In this document: piece by piece, positions 1 to 10,014 of the stretch
How positions within the stretch are numbered: the stretch's first letter is position 1
How the letters are laid out: each line of letters opens with the position of its first letter
Assembly: GCA_001598975.1 (NCBI GenBank)
Contig: BBXU01001503.1
Span: 1 to 34,635 of the forward strand
From: Parachlorella kessleri
Lineage: Eukaryota; Chlorophyta; Trebouxiophyceae; Chlorellales; Chlorellaceae
DNA: 34,635 nt
Direction: 5' to 3'
The notes under the pieces: generated by a model
Told to the model about the DNA's origin: nothing
Databases searched by the model: none
Seen by the model: only the letters and a program-made list of their open reading frames with translations
Position numbers and translations under genes: made by a program

Positions 1-632
1 TGGCAATGAGTCAACCATTACGCACCGAGGAGGGATGGTTTTTATAGAAGACGATGGCGCAGGCGGATATAGCAGGTGCCACTCTTGTTTGCACCATCAC
101 CTACACCGTCTCAGGTTCCGCCCAGGTGAACAGACTTGCTGCGGCTGGATTACCCAATTGCCTGTCTATGTCCTTCCCTCTGCTGCTTTGTGCCTCTTTG
201 CGGATGGAGCCAGCCTGCTGCTGCAGGGCGGCCTGAGCGGCGCCGCACCTCCCGCCCGCTACCCACGCTGAGCCTCCTGCTGAGTCTCTGCTTCAGCAGG
301 CGGGGCTCGCTGCCCAGGAGCAATCACATCCCCACTTCCAGACGTTTCTGGCTTTCTCACGGCGCCCCTGCTACCCCCCCCGCTGACGCCCCCCTCCTTG
401 CAGGTGGATCTATCTGCTCAGCAGCACATTCGTTCCCTGCTTTTCTGCTTTCTCACGGCGACCCTGCTACCCCCACCCACCACCACCCACCACCACCCTA
501 CCCCACTACCACCCGCCCCGCCCCCCATATCTTCCCCTTGTAGGTGGAGCCAGCTGCCCGGGACGACCGCATGTCCCGTGCCCCTCTTGTCTGCTACCCA
601 TGCTGAGCTCCTGCTGTGCCCCCCCCCTCCAG
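1..632 (+). other. Intron sequence upstream of the first visible RRP6 exon
   Basis: No convincing exon is seen here. The stretch ends in a CCTCCAG acceptor that feeds the exon at 633, so it is read as the 3' part of an intron of the RRP6-like gene. It is rich in C runs and CCACCC repeats (about 470-535). From about 204 onward it consists of degenerate tandem copies of the acceptor region of the exon at 633. The exon coding the exonuclease active site must lie before the window or before these copies. Confidence 0.6.
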
Positions 633-660
633 GTGGAGCTTGCTGCCCGGGGCGACCGCG
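204..660 (+). repeat. Tandem copies of the acceptor and head of the RRP6 exon at 633
   Basis: The exon head GTGGAGCTTGCTGCCCGGGG (from 633) recurs in degraded form at about 204, 300, 404 and 544. The copies at 300, 404 and 544 follow an AG (CAG or TAG), and pyrimidine-rich blocks such as CTTTCTCACGGCG..CCTGCTACCC sit between copies. The spacing is 96, 104, 140 and 89 bp. Only the last copy runs on into a conserved coding exon, which is why 633 was chosen as the real start. Confidence 0.65.
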
Positions 661-3600
661 TGCCTGAGCAGCTGCGGGTGCCGCTGCCGCCGGGGTGCCC
701 CGCGGGCGCCCTCGGCACCGTGCTGGAGCGCAGCCGCAGGTGAGACTTCTAATCTATCAAGTCATCCTTTGTGTGCTTGCAGCTTGTCTCCCTTTCTACT
801 TCTGCCTGCTTTTTGACGCAGCTAGCACCCGCCACACTGCTATCTGACCCCTTCCTGTCACGTGCATTTCCATCTCAAATCATCATTTGATTGTGAAATA
901 TAATGAAATAAGAGAGAAATTGGTTCCCCCATTGGCTGATCAGTTGCTGCCTGTGGCTGTTCCCTGCTTGCCCTGGGTAGGACCCGCCAGATGCTGCTCT
1001 TGTGCCCGGCAGGTAGTGGAGTTGCAGACCGCGCTTTGCATGTCAGGCTGTCCGGTCGCACTATTGGTAGTGGCGAGCAGGGCGGGGCCTGGACCAAGGT
1101 GCACCCATAAGCATTGCCGGCTGGATTCCGTGCTGTGCAGGCTGTGCCTGCTGCGCTATGAGAAGGAGCTGCTGCGCCCCGACTCGTGGTTAACACTGCT
1201 CGGCAAGATTGACACACCCCTGAATGATGAGCAGGCGGCAGCCTTTGCCGGTGCGTGTTATTGGCAAAGAAGGTGCTTGAGAGGCATGGCGGTGATGCTT
1301 TGGGCCTGATGTAAACTGCTGCCAAGCACTGCCCCTGCTGTGCTGTACAACTGGCGGGACAGTCCGGCATGGGGACATTGCTGTACTGGCTGTACTTTTT
1401 ATGGGTGGCAGGCAATGCGATTAGAGAGGGGGTACGAATGTACTGGGCTCTGACAGGGTCGTATGCAGTTACGCTCTGTGTCTTGCTTGAGAGCTGAGCC
1501 AGTAGGTCTTTGGTACGTATTGGTAGTCGGCGGCGAAGTACACAGGTATGTCCTGCAGGGCTGTACAGCTGGCGGGACGGTGTGGCATGAGACCAGTGCT
1601 GCAGCAATACATATTAAGGTGCTGCCAAAGGCTGAGGAGTGCGCAGGTGTGTCCTGCAGGGCTGCACAGCTGGCGGGACGGTTGGCTGCGAAACAAAGTG
1701 CTGCACTGATATATAATACAAAGTGCTGAGGAGTACCACTGGCATGTCCTGCAGGGCTGTACAGCTGGCGGGACGGCGTAGCGCGGCAGGAGGACGAGAG
1801 CACTGGCTATGTACTCTCCAGGGCAAATCTGGTGAAGCTGGCGCAGGCCCTCCCCACCACCATCGCGCAGGTGGGGTGTGTGACTGTGTGTGGGGTGGTT
1901 CCTGCAGGCATTTTTCAAGCATTAGGCGTCGGCTGGGGAGAGTGCCCTGTGAATAATAGATGTCAAAGCCAGAATCCGGACGGGGTGGTGCATGCCATTA
2001 AGAATTGGTACTTGGATCTTGTGGTTTGTGGGCATAGTACATCCTGGCTTTTGGTTGGCCCCACTTGGGGGACTCAGCATGGTCAGGTGGCGGTACGCTG
2101 TTAGACTAGACTAGACTAGAGCCAGAATCTGAGCAGCCGAGCGCAGGCTGTGCCTGAGAATTTTGTACTGCCCGGGCGACGCCCGACCCCCCCCCCCCTC
2201 CTGCCCGTATCGCGCAACCCATCACCTTGGGGCACTCGCAAGCGACAGCAACTCCCATTACTGTTGGGACCGGCCCTTGAATGTTATGCGCCCCTGAGGT
2301 GTCCTCATACTAGCGTGATTTATCTACTCATTGCCATTGTTATCTGAGATGTAAATGGTGATACAAGGTCCCATCATCCCTTCTGCTGTGTCAAGAGGCT
2401 GCATTGTCCATGTCCCAGCACTGTCTGTCTTATGCTGTGGAGTGTGGGTCTTTGGAGCAGATCATGGTATTGTGCTCTGCTGGACTGTGCATCTGCTAAG
2501 TCTGCAGGTTCACCGTGCCCTGGGGCGAGGCGCGCCTGTCGTTGCCAGGCGGGCTGCGGAGGCACTAGATGCCATCAAGGTACCATGAGGTCTTCATAAC
2601 CAGTCTTACTTGGGAGCCGCCATAGGTCTTGAATTACGCCGATGGAGGACGCCGAGATTGACCAAGCTGCATGCAGCACCTGCGCTGGCATGGCTTGTTG
2701 GTCCTGCATGGGTTTGTTATTGTGGCCAGCCGGCAAACCCCAGGGCATTGGTGCAGGACAACCTGCCAGCTCACCTGCCCCTGTGCAACCTTGATGGCTC
2801 CTATCTATTTAGGGTGGCAGGTAATGAGATCAGAGAGGAAGTATGGGTATACTGGGCCGACAAGGGTATTCCTTGACCGCAGGCAGCAGTGGCTCGGTCC
2901 TCAGAGTATGCTGCGATGAGGCGGGCCTCCTGGCAGGCAGCGGCAGATGCCAAGCAGCAGCGGCAGGAGCAGCAGCATCAGCAGCAGGCGGCGGCAGCAG
3001 CAGGGGCGGGGGCGGGTGGACATGCGGGCCAAGGAGCGGAAGCAGCTGCGCCAGCAGCCGTGGGTGCGCCCGCTGAGCCTGCTGCCCCTGTGGCTGGTGA
3101 CGTGGCGGCCTTCAAGCTGAAGCCCAGGGCGCTCCAGCCACGGGCAGTGAAGCCATTGCTAGCACAGGCAGCGCCGGCAGCGGCACTGCTTGCGGTCGCC
3201 CCGCCAGTGCCGACGGCAGCGCCTGTGCCACCGCCAGTGGCGGTATCGGCGACGGAGCCGGCGGCAGGAGTGGTGGCAGCGAGCCGCGGCTCCACGCAGG
3301 GTGGGACGCAGCCTGGCGCAAGCGCCCGTACTAGCTTGCAGCCCAGGGCGGTGAAGCCGCTGGCGCTGGGCGGCGGCGGGGTTGGCGCAGGGGGTATCAG
3401 TGGATATCTGGGATCAGGTCCGGCCCTGGGAGCAGCTGCCCCGGTGCCAGCAGCTGGCGCAGAAGCTTCAGGGGCAGGCCGGGAGGGCGCTGTGCCTGCT
3501 GAGGCTGAGCAGGCGCAGCGGGCGGACGACCAGGGTGCTGCTGAGCAGCTACAACAGCAGCCGGTGCTGGAACGGCATGATGAGGGGCAGAAGGGACAGG

Positions 3601-5355
3601 ATATACAGGGGCAGTCGCGGCAACAGCAGCAGCGGCAGCAGTCACGGGCTCGACCAATGCTGGCGGCAGGTTCAGCGTCTGCGTTTGGCGGCATGCTTGG
3701 AGGCAGTGGTGGGGGGTCTTTCAGTGCTGCCACGCCCACTCTTAGCTCGCTCAAGGCAGGCTTTGTGCTGCCCTTTGCCTTTGCCACGTCCCCAGCAGCA
3801 GAGCACGGCCAGCAGGCACGGCGTGCCGCAGAAGGCAAGCAGCTGCCTGCTGATGAGCCTGCTGTGGCGGCGGCAGCGGCCGCGGCTCAGCGAGCGCAGC
3901 GGCCGGGTATTCGGGCGGCGATAGAAGCCATGATGGCTGAAGATGAAGCGGGGGACCATGGCCCTGCGGACACATGTACGAGGGAGAAGGAGCAGCAGCA
4001 GCCTCTAGAGGTGGGGGGCCAGCCACCAGGGCTGGGCAGCAGCGGGGGCGGCAGGGCACAGCAGGGTGGTAGTCACCCGCGACTAACCGGTGACGGCATG
4101 GCCCCCGGGGCTGCCGACCTGGCAGAGTACTTGCCCCTGCCGGTCTCGCAGCGCTACGGCCGGGGCGGCGGCGGCGGCCGGGGCCGCGGCAGGGGCGCCC
4201 CGCGCGGCTTCCCGCGGCCGCGGTCGCGGGTAGACCCTGGGCAGGGGCAGCGGCAGGCCGACGAGGGCGGCTCCGTGTCCGAGATCTTACATGTAGAGGA
4301 AGCAGCAGGGGCCAGGGAGGGAGGCGGCGAGCGGCCGAGCAAGCGCGCCCGGCAGGAGAAGCGCCTCAAGCGCACCCTGGAGGAACTGGGGCTGGAGGGT
4401 GAGTCATGGTCGTGCAATGTGTCTGTGGGCGGTGGGCTAAGGCGGGGTCAAGTAGCTTAGGGTTTAGCTCTGATTGAAGCGCACCCTGGAGGAGCTGGGG
4501 CTGGAGGGTGAGTCATGCTCACTCTATGTTTATGTGTGGTGAGGTAAGGCGGGGTCATCGTGGGTCTGACTGCGGCGGACGCGCACCCTGTAGCTGGGGC
4601 TGGAGGGTGAGTCATCGTTACTCTATGTTTGTGGGCGGTGAGGGAAGGCGGGGTCATCGTGGGTCTGGCTCTGGTTAAACCGCACTCTAAAGGAGCTGGG
4701 GCTGGGGGAGCGAGTCATGGTTGTGCAATGGGTTTATGTGTAGGTAAAGTGGAGTCACGCCTACTGCTGCACGTATCAGCTGCGACAGCGGACAGGCATC
4801 CATCTGTTAGTAGTGCAGAGGTGCTTGCTGCCGCTGTTGCATCTATCAGCTGCTACAGCGGACAGGTATCTTCGCTTGTGTCTGCGTGGCGCACTTGGTC
4901 CTCAGCTGGCCGAGTGACTCAAAATCGTTGCAGGCAGCAGCGGCGCGGAGGAGGAGGAGCAGCAGCCAGCGGGTCGATCAGACCAGCGCGCAAAGCAGGC
5001 CCAGCAAGCGGCGCAGCAGGCAGAGCGCGGCTTCGACCCGGAGGAAGCTCGCAGCCGCTTCGACCTGGGGTTGGTCTCCAGCGGCGGCGCCAACCGCGGG
5101 AGGGGCAATGGCCGGGGCCGGGGCCGGGGCGGCGACCGCGGGCGTGGCCGGGGTCGCGGGGGCGACAGGGGCCGGGGCGGCAGGGGGGGAGACCGGGGTC
5201 GGGGCGGGCGCGGCCGCGGCAGGGACGATGAGAAGCCGAGGATGCCGGCCGGCAAATTCAACCCCTACGGAGAGCTGGACTTGAGCGCAGTCAAGGGGGG
5301 AAAGCGCAGCGGGACCATGCCGCGCAGCGGCAACAGGAGCTTTAGCTACAAGTGA
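633..5355 (+). CDS. RRP6: RRP6/EXOSC10-like 3'-5' exoribonuclease of the nuclear exosome, C-terminal part
   Basis: Exons: 633-739, 1141-1250, 1755-1870, 2508-2579, 2883-4398 and 4934-5355 (stop TGA). All junctions keep phase and give about 780 residues; the 5' end is outside the window. The first exons encode the segment after the DEDD exonuclease domain (LERSRRLCLLRYEKELL), then an HRDC domain (LNDEQAAAFAGLYSWRDGVA, ..QEDESTGYVLSRANLVKLAQ, ..VHRALGRGAPVV), a combination typical of RRP6/EXOSC10. The large exon at 2883 is an unusually long Ala/Gln/Gly-rich linker with a basic coiled segment near its end (KRARQEKRLKRTLEELGLEG). The last exon holds an acidic/Gln-rich start, an RGG/RGRG box (about 5086-5222), and a C-terminus NPYGELDLSAVKGGKRSG..SGNRSFSYK resembling the ends of plant RRP6-like proteins. 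Known family role: trimming and decay of nuclear rRNA, snoRNA and aberrant RNAs with the exosome. The active-site residues cannot be checked here. Confidence 0.85.
1341..1780 (+). repeat. Tandem copies of the acceptor and head of the RRP6 exon at 1755
   Basis: The head of the exon at 1755 (GGCTGTACAGCTGGCGGGAC) recurs at 1341, 1559 and 1660. The copies at 1559 and 1660 keep the preceding TCCTGCAG acceptor; the one at 1341 does not. Spacing is 218, 101 and 95 bp. The double-length gap holds a copy of the dispersed repeat at 1403-1497. Only the copy at 1755 continues into the conserved HRDC-domain sequence. Confidence 0.85.
1403..1497 (+). repeat. Dispersed repeat of about 100 bp, copy 1
   Basis: Starts GGGTGGCAGGCAATGCGA, continues through ..GTACTGGGCTCTGACAGGG.. 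and ends near TCTTGCTTGAGAGCTGA. The same order of blocks is found at 2812 (+, partial), 23687 (+), 24421-24512 (-) and 25430-25531 (-). This copy lies in sense orientation in an RRP6 intron and appears inserted in the exon-head tandem array. No coding capacity is seen. Confidence 0.65.
2101..2119 (+). repeat. Pentanucleotide microsatellite (ACTAG)n
   Basis: TTAGACTAGACTAGACTAGA gives about three and a half perfect 5-bp units, within the RRP6 intron between exons 1755-1870 and 2508-2579. Confidence 0.8.
2812..2865 (+). repeat. Dispersed repeat of about 100 bp, copy 2 (3' truncated)
   Basis: GGGTGGCAGGTAATGAGATC ..GAGAGG..GTATACTGGGC matches the first half of the copies at 1403, 24512 (minus) and 25531 (minus). 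It ends about 18 bp before the 3' splice site of the RRP6 exon at 2883 and is sense with the gene. Confidence 0.6.
4366..4722 (+). repeat. Tandem copies of the tail and donor of the RRP6 exon ending at 4398
   Basis: The exon end GAGGAACTGGGGCTGGAGG plus its GTGAGTCATG donor recurs three times downstream, ending near 4509, 4608 and 4711, with a spacing of about 100 bp. Copies two and three keep GGTGAGTCAT; the last has GAGCGAGTCATGG and has lost the GT. The flanks also recur (TGTGTCTGTGGGCGGTG / GTTTATGTGTGGTGAGG / GTTTGTGGGCGGTGAGG). The true donor is set to 4399 because the phase-1 junction to 4934 keeps the reading frame. Confidence 0.85.
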
Positions 5356-5702
5356 TGAGGCGCGGGGCAGGCAGGAAGCTGGGTCCTCGGCTGGTGTTGT
5401 CATACAACAGTGCTTGTGCTAGACATCGGCTGTTACGCGCTTGCGGTAGCTGTGGCAGGCTTAATTCCAGTGACAGTGGATAGACGTGTAGGCTGTTCCC
5501 CGTTGGCTTTGGTGCGAATGAAGTTTTTCCTTCACATGTATCACTGCACTATACAGCACTGAGCATTGTTGGGCCTGATGGTACCCCCTCTTCTCCTTCC
5601 GGGAAGTTTTGCGATACATTGCCTCATGCTTTCCTGATAGAGGTGCCATGGAAGCGTCACACCCTGTTCTGCGAGGAGCTGTGCTCGTGCCACTGCAATG
5701 CA
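5356..5702. other. Intergenic region between convergent RRP6-like gene and DPH7
   Basis: About 350 bp between two stop codons that face each other. It should hold both 3' UTRs. No TGTAA motif (the usual chlorophyte polyadenylation signal) was seen on the plus strand for the RRP6-like gene. No gene is seen. Confidence 0.6.
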
Positions 5703-7594
5703 TTACACAGCAGCCTTGATGTGCGGGCTCCAGACATGCACCAGCCGGTCATAGAACGAGCAGGTAGCCACAGTGCTGTCCCCCTCGGCCCCCACTTCCC
5801 TACACCAGTCCGCGCCATAGGCCAGGGTCTTCTGGTGCGGGTACTCCTCAGCAACTGTTACGCTGCCTGCCGCCGCATCTGCTCGGAGCACGGCAAAGCC
5901 GGCGTGCATGCAGGCCGCAAGCAGCAGGTGGGGGTCGGTCGGGTGCCACTTGAGCCGCCACACGCCACCGCCCGTGGCCACCTGCAAACAACGGAGATAT
6001 TGAACATGTGTATTGGGTCTCCAGTTGGGGATGACATCCTTGTGGGGTGTCTGAGTGGACCTGCTACCTCCGTGCCCTGGTGCAGCATGCTCAAGCCCCC
6101 GCAGCACGCCCACCAAGTATAAAAGTGGACTGGACTAGGCTAGGCTAGGCTAGGCTAGGCAAGCACTGAGCTCCTTGCAGGCCCTGCATGCCAGGCTAGA
6201 AACCCCATGCGCTATGTGTCATCTTGTGTAATCACAAACACACACCTCAGCGATGTGCAGCGGCTGGCTGGCATTGCGGAGGTCCCACAGGCGAGCCTTT
6301 TCATCGTAGCTGCCAGTCGCTACCAGGTGCTCCTGCCAAGGGCCGCTTGCCACACAGCACACCCCCGCCCCGTGGGCTCTCCTGTTGACCCAGGCGGGGG
6401 CACCAACGCCCTGCCGAGTGTCCCACACTTTAAAGGCGCAGTCATCGCCACCAGAGAAGATGAGGGCAGGCTGCCAGTGGTCCGTGGCTGCTGCCCAGGC
6501 TTCCAGGTCGTGGGCGCGCCAGTGGAGAAGGCTGACTAGGGATGTGGGCATGGCCTGTAGGGAGGGGAAGTGGGGCGCATCCGGCGGTTGTTCCACACAC
6601 TGGGTGGAACGCATGCTGCCATGGGCTGCCTCCACACTGGAGGTTGGCACATGACCGAAAACTGGTAGCTCCAACCCTGACACCCCTCGAGGGGGTTCTT
6701 TTTAACTTGACCTGTAGCGGAACCCCCTATGTCAACTTGGCTGCACACTGGGCGGCATTCTAACGGGTGTTCAGTGAAGGAGGGTGATTGGTGAGGCGGG
6801 TGCGGCTTGGGGAAGGCTAAGCATTTGAGAGGGTGCTTTGTGGAGGGCATGGGGGCAGGTGAGCGACAGAAGTGGCGTGTAAAGGGGGGGTCACAGCTCA
6901 TGGTTGCAGTGCCTTTCCAGGTCCAGGCATGATGCTAGGCACGGGCCAGTGTGGCGCGAAAATGTCAGGATCAATCTGATGCAAGCAGGCGCGGAACATG
7001 ACTACTTTATGTCAGAACAGCTCGCCCCGAGCTTTCCTCTGTTCCCTCTGCCACCATCACCAAACAAGTAGCAAGTAGTAATACCCAGTGAAGTGAACCC
7101 ACCTGCAGCTGCTGCAAGGTGCCATCTGAATAGCTGACTGCCAAAGTGGAGCCCTCCTGCCCTTGATGCCTGGAGTAATCCAGTGACACAGCCATGGCCG
7201 CTGGCTGTTGCTTAGTACAGCACACTTCCTGCCAGGAAGCGACCTGCTCGAGCGCCAACAGCCGCACGCTGCCGTCGGCCAGTGCTGCAGCTATGAGTGG
7301 GCTGTCGTGTCGTGGGTGCCAGCGCAGGTCAAAGATGCCTGAGATGTCGTGCGCCGCCACCAGCTCGAGCTTGCGCTCTGCGGTTAGCGAGAAGAGGTAG
7401 AGGCGGCCTTCTCTGACGCCCGTAGCTTCGTTCAACTGATAGGTTCCAACGGCTAACCAGCTCTGCTTGCCCGGGGTGGGGCACCACTCGACTACGTCGG
7501 TGTTGAGCTCGAGCGTGATAGCGTCATGGGGGATCATGATGGTTTCGTGCACTAAGAGATGCAATGTGTGAATTGAAGTTGGCACCAAACGCAT
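5703..7594 (-). CDS. DPH7: DPH7, WD40 diphthine methylesterase of diphthamide synthesis
   Basis: Exons on the minus strand: 7594-7103, 6554-6246 and 5981-5703 (stop TAA), all phase 0, giving 359 residues; a second possible start is Met20 at 7537. Exon 1 encodes LELNTDVVEWCPTPG..LAVGTYQL and ISGIFDLRWHP; exon 2 WRAHDLEAWAAATDHW, FSGGDDCAFKVWDTR and LVATGSYDEKARLWDLRN; exon 3 GGVWRLKWHPTDPHLLLAAC, HAGFAVL, LAYGADWC and VATCSFYDRLVHVWSP. This order and these signatures are those of DPH7/WDR85. In the family, DPH7 demethylates methylated diphthine on elongation factor 2 so that DPH6 can amidate it. Length fits the family (about 350-450). A TGTAA overlaps the stop codon (minus strand 5707-5703) and may be the polyadenylation signal. 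Confidence 0.9.
6130..6160. repeat. Pentanucleotide microsatellite (TAGGC)n in DPH7 intron 2
   Basis: GGACTGGACTAGGCTAGGC.. has about five TAGGC units in a row, in the intron 6245-5982. It resembles the (ACTAG)n run at 2101 in unit length. Confidence 0.8.
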
Positions 7595-7638
7595 ACTCGT
7601 ACCATTTTCCTCAAGCTCGAGTAGTCACGTCGCGTAAT
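7595..7638. promoter_or_regulatory. Short bidirectional promoter region
   Basis: Only 44 bp separate the proposed start codons of DPH7 (minus, 7594) and the DUF3755 gene (plus, 7639). If the internal DPH7 Met at 7537 is used, the gap is 101 bp. Both genes must share this region, with core elements partly inside the 5' ends. No TATA-like element was recognised. The call depends on the start of the DUF3755 gene, which is the weakest part of that model. Confidence 0.4.
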
Positions 7639-10014
7639 ATGTTGTCAGACTTATCGCCTCGCAAGTGGCAGCAAAGTTATTCTGCAGGCCCCCATACACA
7701 CTGCCAGGTAGTGTTATATACCCTGTGGGTCTTATTTTGCACTAGCAAAGCTTAGCGTTTCAAAATCGAAACCTTGCGAGGGTGTGAGAAGGCGGTGAGG
7801 CCTTGGTGTGTTTCACAGGGCAGCATCAACTGTTCGTACGCCACCAGGCCCTTCGCGACGCCTTCCTAGGTAGGGAACTGTTCGTCCTACTGGCGACCTC
7901 TGTTACCTGTGATCACACCTCCAACCACTCGTTACACCCTAGTCAAGATTGTCTTTGTCACATCTACAGCCGCTGGCGTTCCAAGGCGGCTGGGGCTTCG
8001 GCATGCAGCTGCCGCAGCCCCCTCCAGGCATGGTGCTGGCCGCTCCTGGCATGGCCGCGCTGGCCGCCCACGGCATGGCTGGTCTAGCCGGCCCAGCAGG
8101 CTGGCACATCTCCCTAGACTGGAGCGAAGATGAGCAGCGGACGCTGGAGGAGCATCTAGCTCGGTTCCCACCCGAGCGCTATGACGCGCTGCAGCGTTAC
8201 GTCAAGCTGGCGGCAATGCTGCCGCGCAAGAGCGTCCGCGACGTTGCCCTACGCTGCAAGTGGACCCTGCACCAGCAGATGCTGCGCAAGCGGAAGCTGG
8301 AGCAGGGAGGGGGAGGCAAGGGGCCCATGGGGATGGCCGCCAAGAAGCCGGCGGGGGCCAAGCCGCCATTGATGCCCATGCCGCTGGTGCGCTGGCCGAC
8401 GCCCGCAGGCTTGCCTGTGTGTCACCGTAGTATGTCGTGTGCAGCAGATCAGGGATGCAAGCTGCATGGACACATCAGGCAACTGTGATTAGTTGTGTGT
8501 GATGCCAAAGCGTCTGTTGGGTCCCTTGCCTGCACGCATTAGCTCCTCGCCTTCCCACCTGAAGCCGGCGTCTGTTGCCTGGGGCTGCTGAGAGCAGTTG
8601 CGTCTCACTTGCCCTGTGCAGCCCGTGTCAGGAGTGGGTGGCCCCGTGCCAGGCACCGTGCCGCCGCCCTTTCTTCCGCCAGGGTCGCAGCCGCCGGGGA
8701 GTTCCGGCGCCCCGGCAGCAGGCACAGCAGCAGCGAGCCCTAGCGAGAGCCTCATAGTAGATGGACCCATCGCCCAGTTGCTAGAGACGAACTATGGCAT
8801 CCTGAACACCTTTAGGTGGGCAGCCAAATTAAAATGTGCCCCCCTTCATGGCTGGTGGCGGGGCATGGCTGTGGCGGGGGTGGGTTCTCGAAGGCAAATG
8901 TACAAGCATGCACACCTGTTTGCATGACGACATCTGTACTGTGCACTTGTCAAAACCCGCACATGTACATGCATGCAATTGCGCAAGCAGAAACACTCTG
9001 GTACGACCCTGGCGTTCTGCCCAATTCCGCCTGTCGCATGTCGGTGAGGGAACTTGACAGGAATATACTTCAGCTTGCCATCACCTGTGCTAGGGTGCTG
9101 CTGCTGACTGCAGGGCAAACATGTCAGGCTTTAAGGTGGCGGAGAACACCCAGCTGCTGATGGAGTTCCGTGACAACATCCTTAGCATCATTAGTCACAT
9201 GGAGAACATGGGCGGCGTGATGGATCAGATGCCACAGCTCCCAGTCAGGTAAGGCCTGGGCCAGCTGACGGCCAGCCATCGGTGGGGAGTATATGTTGCT
9301 TGCAGGACATCTGCTGCATGAGGCTTGGCCAGATTGCATTGCTGTCGTGAGGGGTCAGAAGTCCGGGCCGACGTCCCAGCTTCTCGACCGTCGGAGTTGA
9401 TCTGGCGGTTGGGAGGATGCCATGGGAAGTTTTTTATCACAATTCACCTGTGCATGTCGTGGCCCTGCCCGTGTAGGCTCAATGTTGACCTGGCGAACAG
9501 CTTCTTGCCTTCGCGGTCCTCCCTCCCCACCCCAGCAGCGTACGCAGCAGTCTCAGCAGGCTTGCCACCTCAGCCCACCGTGAATATACCTGGCATGGTG
9601 CCGCTGAACGGCATTGGCACTGGGTCAAATGCAGCGCCGCCGCCCTCCTCGGCGCCCTTGCCGGCAGTGGGTATAGCAGCACACCAGGCAGCAGGGCTCC
9701 CTCAAGTCCCTCAAGAAGCACCTGGAGCAGCAGCAGCAGCAGCAGCAACAGCAGGAGTGCCGCAGCCGTTGGCTGGCGGCTCTGTGCCGCTCAGCGCTGT
9801 GCCTGCTGCGAAGCAGGAGCAGGGAGAGCCGGAGGACGATGAGTTGGATCTGCCATTGGTCAAAGAAGAGCCAGAATTTATAACAGCGGCAGTAGCAGGA
9901 GCAGCGGGGGATGGGCAGCAGCAGCAGCAAGAGCAGCAGCATCAGCAGCCACAGCAGCAGCCACAATTGGATCCACAAGGATTGCGGCAGGCTAGTAAAG
10001 AGGAGCCGTCATGA
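7639..10014 (+). CDS. SANT-like DUF3755 family protein (similar to plant At3g07565-type proteins)
   Basis: Exons: 7639-7707 (tentative first exon), 7970-8386, 8622-8815, 9114-9248 and 9477-10014 (stop TGA), phases consistent, about 450 residues. Residues about 74-135 form a SANT/Myb-like helical segment (DWSEDEQRTLEEHLARFP.., KLAAMLPRKSVRDVALRCKW) followed by a basic LRKRKLEQ. Residues about 203-284 match the second conserved block of the plant DUF3755 family: LIVDGPIAQLLETNYGILNT, ..ANMSGFKVAENTQLL.., FRDNILSIISHMENMGGVMD, LPVRLNVDLANSFLPS. The remaining C-terminus is rich in Ala and Gln with acidic patches and is not conserved in appearance. The family's function is not established; the SANT-like region suggests a nuclear, chromatin or transcription role (inference). 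The first exon was chosen because MLSDLSPRKWQQ.. gives a phase-0 junction into 7970; it could be wrong. The remaining exons are firm. Confidence 0.8.

Noticed and set aside
1403..1497. The dispersed repeat as a SINE with tRNA-derived promoter
   Set aside because: No convincing A and B boxes, poly-A tail or target-site duplication could be seen by eye; left unclassified.
2978..3838. 286-codon minus-strand frame opposite the RRP6 low-complexity exon
   Set aside because: Shadow of Ala/Gly/Gln-rich coding on the plus strand, which is supported by splice phase on both sides.
7819..7869. A second small exon of the DUF3755 gene between an acceptor-like TTTCACAG and a donor-like TAGGTAGGG
   Set aside because: None of its three phases both avoids a stop and keeps the frame needed at 7970.
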